Assembly (NCBI GenBank): GCA_023807065.1
Contig: JAJJLU010004186.1
Span: 1 to 17,022, forward strand
Source of the DNA: Isotricha intestinalis
Taxonomy: Eukaryota; Ciliophora; Litostomatea; Vestibuliferida; Isotrichidae
Direction: 5' to 3'
DNA: 17,022 bases
Position 1 is the stretch's first letter; each line of letters starts with the position of its first letter. The notes under the pieces are model-generated. The model did no database searches. It was given only the letters and a program-made list of their open reading frames with translations, and had not been told where the DNA came from. Positions 1 through 7,052 of the stretch are shown here, piece after piece. A program made the position numbers and the translations under genes.

Positions 1-739
1 ATGTTATATATTTATTATTTGATGTTTTTTCACCATATGAATCACAATTTTTAATAGGGCAAAATTTCTTATTTGGATTATTTAAAATTTCTGTTTTCAT
101 TTCAAATTTTTTGAATTTTTCAAATAATTTATTATTGTCTTTTATTATCATTTCTATGAATTCTTTACTTAAATTTTCATTACAATTATAATTCATACAT
201 TTAATACTTCCAAAACCTTCTTCTATTTTACTTTGAAGATAACTAAACCAACAATGAGAACAATAAGTATCACCACATTTATTATATTTTATTATATCTG
301 AGGAATTAATATTAAAGGAATCTCCACAAATTAAACAAATATATCCATCATTATTATTTAAAGGAATTAGTTTATCATATGAATTTTCTTCTATTTCATT
401 ATTATTTTCTTCTATTTCATTATTATTATCTTCTATAAATTCTTCTGGGAGATAATCAGAATGATTTTGAGGTAATTTTCCTCATATATAACATGTTTTT
501 TTTTGTGTTTGTAATCTTTGAAAAAATTATGAAAATATATTCCATTATCTTCTGTCATGTAATTTATTGCTTGTTCTAAATTTATTGGTTTTAAAAATGC
601 ATATACTTTTTTTATCATGTTTGAATCATAACCCATTTCTTCTAATATTTGAAAATCATTATTATATTCTGAATCTGCTAATAAAGAATTTCGACTAAAA
701 TTTTCCGAATTATTAATTTTCTAAAAGAGAATCATTCAT
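1..739 (-). CDS. RBR-type E3 ubiquitin ligase, N-terminal part, two frame breaks, runs off left edge
   Basis: RING-between-RING ligases pass ubiquitin from an E2 to substrates through a catalytic Cys in RING2; that part lies outside the window. Seen: a UBA-like segment at about 673-540 (ILEEMGYDSNMIKKVYAFLK, then an LEQAINYM helix). A RING1 follows with CLIC (337-326), KCGDTYCSHCW (280-248) and a KC...NC pair (199-182). The first IBR motif is FCPIKNCD (64-41). Frames change twice. ATG at 739 starts MNDSLLEN and meets TAA at 715-713; the UBA-like part is one frame over, open from 720 down to TAG at 435-433. The RING1 part is in a third segment, open from 481 to the edge, just after TGA at 484-482. 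No GT-AG intron of suitable phase bridges either break; the start is therefore uncertain (739, or 636 if only MGYDS is used). RING1 has Asp where His usually ligates zinc. It could be a pseudogene, an assembly error or a frameshifted gene. Family call is firm. Confidence 0.8.
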
Positions 740-1125
740 TTAATTATAATAAATAATAAATATTAATTTTTTCCTAAGTTATAAAAAGGTTAATTCATGA
801 TTTAATTTATATTTAATATATTAAGAAATGATGTAATAAATCATGATATATTAAATCTTTTCAATTACATTTAATAAATAATTTTTAATAGATTATTAAA
901 TTTAAAAAAATAATTTTTCTTCTATGAAAAAAGCAAATAAAAATTCTTATTTAAAGGATGGAAATGAAAATTAGATGATCTTTTAGGAGTGTGGATGAAA
1001 TCTTTATTTTTTAATCTAAATATATTTTTTATTAAAAAACATTTTTAATCTTATTTTTCCTTTTTAATTGAAATTCTATATTTTTTCAATAGAATTAACA
1101 ATAAAGATTATTTTAAAAATTATAA

Positions 1126-1282
1126 TTCCCTAATTTTCCTATTTTTAGAATAAAAAATAAATAATTACTGTAGTTCTCTTTGTCCTGCAGCTCCACTCGG
1201 TACAGAGCAACATGTCAACGAGAAATTTATAAAAAATAATTAGGGAACAACACAAAGAGAATTACTCTATTTTTATTTTTTT
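1126..1282 (+). ncRNA. Candidate structured RNA or small inverted-repeat element, unclassified
   Basis: A patch of about half G+C (1166-1222) sits in a background of about one fifth. Segment 1170-1183 (GTAGTTCTCTTTGT) pairs over 14 bp with 1252-1265 (ACAAAGAGAATTAC), including one G-U pair. A second pair, TTCCCTAATT at 1126-1135 with AATTAGGGAA at 1238-1247, crosses the first, so the order A-B-A'-B' would make a pseudoknot if all of it is transcribed. Inside the loop GCTC (1190-1193) can pair with GAGC (1205-1208), or CTCG (1196-1199) with CGAG (1219-1222). T5 and T7 runs at 1270-1274 and 1276-1282 resemble a Pol III terminator on the plus strand. It matches no snRNA, tRNA, SRP or telomerase RNA motif that I recognise. 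The alternative is a short TA-flanked inverted-repeat transposon remnant. Confidence 0.35.
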
Positions 1283-1500
1283 ATCAAGTGAATAAAAATA
1301 TTTATTATTGGTTTCTAATACTATTTTGACTTTCTGCCATTTAGTTTTAATAACATTAAATAATATTTATTATATTCAAAAAAATATTGAGTATTTTATA
1401 AAAAATATAATTTAGACTATTTGTTAATACATTACCACATTAAAATTAATGAGATTATTGTTAAACTAGGATATAATAGAACTCATCTGGATATTTTTTT

Positions 1501-1590
1501 GGGGGCAGGAGAACGATAAAAAAATAAATTATAGAAGAAACTACCAAAAAAAGGGAGGCAGGAGAACGGGAGGGGAAGACAATGAGAACT
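1501..1590 (+). repeat. Polypurine patch with 12-bp direct repeat
   Basis: GGCAGGAGAACG occurs at 1504-1515 and again at 1557-1568, 53 bp apart. Both copies lie in G-rich purine tracts (GGGGGCAGGAGAACG and GGGAGGCAGGAGAACGGGAGGGG). The second copy is followed by a short AG-rich stretch to about 1594. Such base composition is found nowhere else in the window. Function unknown; a mobile-element remnant, part of an RNA gene or a purine-strand structural element are all possible. Confidence 0.55.
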
Positions 1591-1680
1591 AAGGTATTTA
1601 AAAAAAATCTATGGTTTTTTGATTGCTTTTTTTATTTTTTAATAAGAACTAGAGATAGAAAAAGAAGAAAAGGAAACTCA

Positions 1681-2215
1681 ATTTTAAATGTTTTGTAATC
1701 TAAATTCAAAATTATATATCCCTTCATATAAATTACTTCTTCCTTTTTCAGCACTAACATTTAAAAATTAAATTTTAGTAACAGTGAAAGTATAGTTACT
1801 CCTAATTGAATATATTCAACATTTATAGATCCTTTTAAAAGATATAAACAGTAAATCAATATTTTCTGAATTATTTGAAAAATGAAAAAACATGAATTCT
1901 AAATATATTTTTATATATAATATAAAATCTAAATACAAAAAGATTATGAGAAACCTGTTCAACATATAATTTAGTCCCATTTGATAATTCATCTTGAAAA
2001 ATTTATCCTAATATAGCATTAGAAGACTTTAATCTTTGACAGTAATGCGTAAACCTGATATATCACAAGTTGTTATTAATTTAAATCTTTCTAAAGAATT
2101 TTGAATTTAATATATTTTGCTTTAAAAATTTTAAATCATATTCTCTATTCTATCAAAATCTCCCTTCAATTTAGTTATAACTTTTAAAAATTATAGTTAA
2201 AGAATAAGGATGAAA
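1681..2215 (-). pseudogene. Possible decayed coding remnant, unrecognised
   Basis: One minus-strand frame keeps giving protein-like stretches broken by stops. Examples are KLKGDFDRIENMI (about 2172-2134), ITTCDISGLRITVKD (2073-2029) and, after a TGA and a TAA, NVSAEKGRSNLYEGIYNF (about 1764-1711). A neighbouring frame gives DELSNGTKLYVEQVSHNL (about 1993-1940). These use Gly, Val, Ser, Glu and Asp codons that AT-rich noise yields rarely. Most of the interrupting stops are TAA, which CAA becomes after a C-to-T change. The number of stops is only about half of what random AT-rich DNA would give, so a chance explanation remains open. I do not recognise the family. Confidence 0.3.
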
Positions 2216-2577
2216 AGTATGGATTCTTGGAATTTTGCATTTTTTTCTCTAATTTTTATTTTACAATAAATATAGATAAACTTTTTTTATTTATTTTTAT
2301 AATATAAATTAATAAGATTTAGATTTTTTGTTTTTTAAAAATGAAATATGAAATTAAATTAATATTTAGTAAAATATTTGCAAATAAAATTTTACAAAAT
2401 TCTTAAGTGACTTATTAAATAGTATTTTAATAATTTATACATTAAAAAATAATATTTTTAAAAACATAATAATTAAATTTAAATAAACTTTACAAAATTT
2501 ATTTATTTTCTTAATCAGAACTGTAACATAAGTATATGCTTTTCTAAATAATAATATAACTTTTTTTTTATATTTAA

Positions 2578-5500
2578 TTAACTTAAATCATGAGAATTAG
2601 ATAAAAGAAAATATGCTGCAGTTGCATAATTAAATTCATTATTAATTAAAAATTTTTGTATATCATCTCTTTTATAACCGAAATTTTCCATTGATTTCAA
2701 AATATTTTCATCTATTGTACTTGAGTCTGTTAAAGAAGAAATATTTCTTTTTGAATCTTTTTTTGAAAAGTCTTTATCTTCTAAATTATTATTATTAATC
2801 TTTTCAAATTCTTCACTTTTATTTTCATTTTCAACTTCTAAATTACTATTATTTTCATTTTGATTATTTATTTCTTTGTTTTTTGAACTATTAAAATTAA
2901 TTAAGATTCCATGATCAATTTCACCATTATTATTTAATTCATATTGTCTATTTAAAACTTTTGCATTTTCACTAAATAAAAATACATCATTTCTAACACA
3001 TAAATTATTATTATTTTCTAATATATATTTTTCCCTTTCTTCATTATTTTCTATTGTAGAATTAAAAGGAGCTAAAATTACACTTTTAGTACATATATCT
3101 TTATTAATTTCATCATTAATTGTATATAAATTTTTCAAAGTAAAGTTTTCCAATATTTCATTTTTTTCACAAATCCTATAATCAATATTTTCTTTAGACA
3201 AAAGTACAATTTCAGCTTTAGTAAATAATTTAATTTTTCCTTCATCATAATTATTATTTAAATTTCCTTCATTACAATTTTTATTATCTAAAATATGATT
3301 ATCATTTATCCAAGGATGTTTAAAAATCCCATCAATATCAATTCTTTTCTTAGGATCAACTTCTAATAATTTATCGATTAAATCTTGAGCATTAGAGCAA
3401 ATACCATTAATTTTTTTATAATTACCTTTTAAAATCAATTTATGTAAATCTGATAATTGATTTGCTTTAAAAGGGACAGTCCCACTTAACATAGCATATA
3501 AGACAACACCAGAAGACCAAATATCAACTGGAGGACCTTCATAACCAAAATTCTTTAAAATTTCTGGTGCGATATAAGCTGGAGTTCCACATTTATCTTT
3601 TAATTTATCTCCTTTAATATATTGTTTTCCTACTCCAAAATCACATAATTTTATATTGTTATTTAAATCTATTAATATATTATCTAATTTTATATCTCTA
3701 TGTATTATGTTTTTTGAATGAATATATTTTATTGATGTTATTAATTGTTTAAATATAAATTTTGCTGTTTTTTCATTTAATTTTGTCCTTTTTTTCACAA
3801 AATTTAATAAATCACCTCCACTTATATTTTCCATTATTATTAATATGTAATTTGGAGTTTCTAAAGTTTCTAATATTTTTACTATGGAATTATGATGAAG
3901 GCTTTTCATTAAATTTATTTCATGATATATTTTTAATTTTGAATTTTCATCTTTTAATTTATCTTTATTAAAAGATTTTATTGCTACTATTTTCCCTGTT
4001 AGTATATGAAGTCCTAAATTCACTTTTCCAAAAGCACCTCTTCCTATTAATCTTCCAAATTTATAAAATGATAAATTTGTTTTTGGATAATAATTATATT
4101 TCTTATAATAATTTTTTATATATTTAGATAAATTTTCTGATAATGTCTTATAATATTTTCCACTTTGAAGTAATTCATTTTTTTCTTTTTCTTTTATTTC
4201 AATTTCTTCTATTTCTATATTTAAAGAAAAATCTTTTAATTTATTTTTATCTAAATTTTCTGGATTTGAATGGAAATTATTTTTAAGTTTTTTCTTTTTT
4301 TTTTCTTCTTCTTTAAAAATAGATTTTGTTTTTTTATTAGGGAAATTATTAGAATTAAAAATATTTTGATTAATCATTAAAACTTTCTTGGTATTAATTT
4401 TTGCTCTTTTTGGGAATATATTTAAATTTTTGTTTTCTTCATCATTACTCTTTAAATGACTAATTGAATCTTTATGAGAAATATTTTTACTAATACCATG
4501 ACTTGAAGGTTTACTATTAAATATTTTTTTATTAATATCTAAATTTAAATTATCTTTTGAAGAAATTGAAAAATTTCCTTTTTGAATACCAGATGAAGAA
4601 GTTTTAACTAAATATTTTGAAATTAATAAATTTTCATTTCTAAAATTATTATGATTATTATTTGAAGAAATATTTTTCTTTTTAGTTTTTATAGTTTTAT
4701 TTTTTTGAGAAAAAGATTTCTTTTTTGAATTTGATGAAGAATTTTCATTTTGTGTTTTAATATTTATATTATTTGAAGAAGATGAGAGAAAATTTTTTTT
4801 AATTTGAAATTGACCATTTCGATTTGATTTTAAATTACTAACACTTTGACTTGTGAAAAAATCATCTATTTTATTATTTCTTAAATAATTTTTTGAATTT
4901 AAATTTGAATTTATATTTTTATTATGAGTTAAGTTAGTTAAAATAGAATTTTTTTTTCCTTGAATTAAAGGATTATTAATTGCTTTTTTATCATTTGATA
5001 TTCTTCTTGAATTTTTATTAGTTACAGGTTGAGTGATGCTAATTTTTTTTTTATTATCTTCTAATTCTTTTTTATGATTATAATTTTTATTTTTTTCTTT
5101 TTTATTAATATTATTATTAATATTATTCTTAATGTCTCTTATTAAATTTTTATTATCTATATTATTACTTTTTTTATTATTTTGATGAACTATAACAGAA
5201 CCTGTTAAAGTTAAAGGTCTTGAATTATTATTATTTGCTCCAATATAATGATTTAAATAAGAAATTGATGAAAATGAAGTAATTTTTTGTTTACTATCTT
5301 CAACTATTGGAGAATTAATAGAATTATTTATTAAAATTGCTTTCTGATAATTTATATTAGTAGGTAGAATTTTAATTTTATTTTTCTTTGTTCGATTAAA
5401 TAAATTTAGATCATTTGAATGACGGTTATTTGCACTTAAATTATGAAATAAATTTGAATAATTTAATAAATTTGCTCTTTTTATGTTAGAAGACTCTAAT

Positions 5501-5814
5501 TTTTTTTTTAATATTTTTTGCTTCATATATTCTTCATTTACATTGAAAAAATCTTTTTCTAAATTATCAATTTCATTTATTTTATTTTTATTAGTTTTTA
5601 CAGGTTCATTTTTTATATTTTTCACTTCTTGATTTAAAATAGTTTTTTCTGGGGAAGTTTTTTGAGTTTTAAATTTAAAATTTGAAGTATTTTTATATGA
5701 CTTTTTTTTTATATTTGAATCATTCATTGCTAAGGAGAATGAAATTAATTTTGATTTTATTTTGGATTTATTTGAAGAAACAAATAGATCGGATTGAATA
5801 TGTTCATTATCCAT
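2578..5814 (-). CDS. Ser/Thr protein kinase, CAMK/SNF1-like, with C-terminal UBA-like segment
   Basis: A complete 1078-residue protein. Residues 1 to about 575 are Asn/Lys/Ser-rich and probably disordered. The kinase domain spans about 585-845: glycine loop GRGAFGKV (591-598), VAIK lysine 613, HRDIKLDN (705-712, catalytic Asp707) and DFG at 725-727. CGTPAYIAPE at 742-751 holds Thr744, the likely activating phosphosite, and HPWI begins at 833. All catalytic residues are present, so it should be active. The CGTPAY and GYEGPPVDIWS motifs and the domain order fit CAMK/AMPK relatives. The last 45 residues (about 1035-1072, ENILKSMENFGYKRDD then a YATAAYFLL helix) look like a UBA. In SNF1 kinases a UBA-like segment directly follows the catalytic domain; here about 190 residues of low complexity intervene. 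It ends in TAA and shares a 266-bp divergent spacer with the PHD gene. Exact subfamily and substrate are unknown. Confidence 0.93.
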   Translation of the reverse strand: MDNEHIQSDLFVSSNKSKIKSKLISFSLAMNDSNIKKKSYKNTSNFKFKTQKTSPEKTILNQEVKNIKNEPVKTNKNKINEIDNLEKDFFNVNEEYMKQKILKKKLESSNIKRANLLNYSNLFHNLSANNRHSNDLNLFNRTKKNKIKILPTNINYQKAILINNSINSPIVEDSKQKITSFSSISYLNHYIGANNNNSRPLTLTGSVIVHQNNKKSNNIDNKNLIRDIKNNINNNINKKEKNKNYNHKKELEDNKKKISITQPVTNKNSRRISNDKKAINNPLIQGKKNSILTNLTHNKNINSNLNSKNYLRNNKIDDFFTSQSVSNLKSNRNGQFQIKKNFLSSSSNNINIKTQNENSSSNSKKKSFSQKNKTIKTKKKNISSNNNHNNFRNENLLISKYLVKTSSSGIQKGNFSISSKDNLNLDINKKIFNSKPSSHGISKNISHKDSISHLKSNDEENKNLNIFPKRAKINTKKVLMINQNIFNSNNFPNKKTKSIFKEEEKKKKKLKNNFHSNPENLDKNKLKDFSLNIEIEEIEIKEKEKNELLQSGKYYKTLSENLSKYIKNYYKKYNYYPKTNLSFYKFGRLIGRGAFGKVNLGLHILTGKIVAIKSFNKDKLKDENSKLKIYHEINLMKSLHHNSIVKILETLETPNYILIIMENISGGDLLNFVKKRTKLNEKTAKFIFKQLITSIKYIHSKNIIHRDIKLDNILIDLNNNIKLCDFGVGKQYIKGDKLKDKCGTPAYIAPEILKNFGYEGPPVDIWSSGVVLYAMLSGTVPFKANQLSDLHKLILKGNYKKINGICSNAQDLIDKLLEVDPKKRIDIDGIFKHPWINDNHILDNKNCNEGNLNNNYDEGKIKLFTKAEIVLLSKENIDYRICEKNEILENFTLKNLYTINDEINKDICTKSVILAPFNSTIENNEEREKYILENNNNLCVRNDVFLFSENAKVLNRQYELNNNGEIDHGILINFNSSKNKEINNQNENNSNLEVENENKSEEFEKINNNNLEDKDFSKKDSKRNISSLTDSSTIDENILKSMENFGYKRDDIQKFLINNEFNYATAAYFLLSNSHDLS

Positions 5815-6080
5815 TTTTTTATTTTTATTTTTATTATTTTTAATTTAATTTAATTTTAACTTTTATTTTTTTTAAAATTAATATTTTAAAATATTTTTAA
5901 TTGAATATGAATATTATTTTTTATAAATAAATAATAATGTTTTAATTAATTTTTTTTATAAAAACGTTTAATTCATAATGTATTTTCAATAAAAAAAAAA
6001 AAATTATTAAAAATATGTCAAAAACCAAGAGCCATTTAAGTAAAAATTAAATAATTAACTAATTTATCAAAAAATTAAAG
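5815..6080. promoter_or_regulatory. Divergent intergenic region between kinase and PHD-finger genes
   Basis: A 266-bp spacer separates two start codons facing away from each other, so both promoters must lie here or overlap the genes. It is almost pure A/T with long A and T runs; the only mixed stretch is near 6017-6042 (GTCAAAAACCAAGAGCCATT). I see no recognisable TATA box or conserved element that can be told from the background. Confidence 0.4.
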
Positions 6081-6917
6081 ATGATAAATAATACATCATC
6101 AATCCCTGAAGAATATTTCATATATCAAACAAATTTAAATAACTTATCAACCAATACAAATATATCCTATCAAAATCAATTAACTCAAAAATTAAAAGGA
6201 GATAAGATTTTTTCACTATTTCAAACAACAAAAAAAGCTCAAAAAATAAATTCACAATATAAAAAGCAAGTTTTTGAAACAAATTTTCCTCAAATTAAAA
6301 CTAAAAAAGAAGAAAATCAATTTAAATCTAATTATTTAGATTTATTAATTTCATCTTTAGACTCTCAATTAGAAAAAGGAGAAATAACATTAGAATATTT
6401 ATATTCAAAAACAATTAAATATGATTTTGATTTAACTTTATTTGAGAATAATAATTACTCAAAAAAATGTGAAAACAAAACTTGTGCTATTATAGCAGAT
6501 GATCCTTTAAAAATTTTTCAATCAAAATTTTATTCTTCTTCTTCTTATAAATCTCAAACTTTGAATTTATGTGAAAAATGTTATGAAGCATATAAAAAGG
6601 GAAATTATTGTTATTATTGTAATATAATTTATAGAGATTTTGATTTTAATACTTCATATTATGATAAAAAAAAATGGATTCAATGTGATTATTGTTTGAG
6701 ATGGGAACATATGCAATGTGAAGAAAAGAAAGGAAAATATTATAATGTTGAACAACTTGCTTTAAATCCTAATTTTAAATATATGTGTCCTTTTTGTAGA
6801 AAGGATAATGATAAAATTATTAAAGAATTAAGTAAAAAGAAAAAAAAAAAAGTTTTATGTAAAAAACGATATAAAGATAAATCTAATAATATTTCTACTT
6901 GTGAAGATAATAATTAA
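6081..6917 (+). CDS. PHD-type zinc-finger protein
   Basis: A 278-residue protein. Residues 1-125 have no recognised fold. Two Cys pairs precede the finger (Cys130/Cys135 and Cys164/Cys167). The finger itself has ligands Cys177, Cys180, Cys202, Cys205, His210, Cys213, Cys236 and Cys239, the Cys4-His-Cys3 order of a PHD domain. The expected aromatic residues are present (Trp199 before the second pair, Trp208 before the His). PHD fingers commonly read histone H3 tails or other nuclear ligands, so a chromatin role is likely but not shown. The extra upstream Cys pairs may form an additional zinc site. The C-terminus is a Lys-rich tail (a run of six Lys at about 252-257) that could serve as a nuclear localisation signal. 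It ends in TAA, 135 bp before the PP2C gene on the same strand. Confidence 0.85.
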   Translation: MINNTSSIPEEYFIYQTNLNNLSTNTNISYQNQLTQKLKGDKIFSLFQTTKKAQKINSQYKKQVFETNFPQIKTKKEENQFKSNYLDLLISSLDSQLEKGEITLEYLYSKTIKYDFDLTLFENNNYSKKCENKTCAIIADDPLKIFQSKFYSSSSYKSQTLNLCEKCYEAYKKGNYCYYCNIIYRDFDFNTSYYDKKKWIQCDYCLRWEHMQCEEKKGKYYNVEQLALNPNFKYMCPFCRKDNDKIIKELSKKKKKKVLCKKRYKDKSNNISTCEDNN

Positions 6918-7052
6918 ATATTTTTTTGAATGATAAATTGTTATTTTGAATATATATGGATTAAAGTAAGGAAATTAAATTTTATTTGTAATTAATTTTA
7001 ATAAACATTATAAAATAAATATTATAATTGATTTATAATAAATTATAAACTT

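Larger units (their letters stand above)
740..2577. other. 1.8 kb gene-poor gap with GC-rich patches and possible coding remnants
   Basis: This is the longest stretch without an intact gene, between the 3' end of the kinase and the 5' end of the RBR gene (both minus strand). Most of it is A/T homopolymer-rich. Three things stand out and have their own entries: a structured patch at 1126-1282, a polypurine patch with a direct repeat at 1501-1590, and broken protein-like reading on the minus strand around 1680-2215. A further minus-strand stretch of about 38 codons open at 1038-925 reads protein-like (contains DFIHTPKRSSNFHFHP) but has no start or splice sites that I can support. I see no tRNA or rRNA. 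Confidence 0.6.

Noticed and set aside
433..484. An intron to explain the second RBR frame break
   Set aside because: The only GT in reach (about 491-490) pairs with AGs that all give lengths divisible by three, whereas a length of 2 modulo 3 is needed.
713..739. Euplotes-type +1 frameshifting as a genome-wide feature
   Set aside because: Euplotes shifts mostly at AAA TAA/TAG and reads TGA as Cys; here the site is AAT TAA TAA, all other genes are unbroken and no gene carries in-frame TGA.
1126..1282. Telomerase RNA, tRNA, U-snRNA or SRP RNA identity for the structured patch
   Set aside because: No template-like G-strand complement inside the stem, no TPsiC arm, no U6, U5 or U1 core motif and no SRP Alu or helix-8 motif that I can recognise.
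3762..3971. Plus-strand frame of about 69 codons inside the kinase gene
   Set aside because: Leu/Phe/Ile-rich shadow of the minus-strand kinase domain; no domain of its own.
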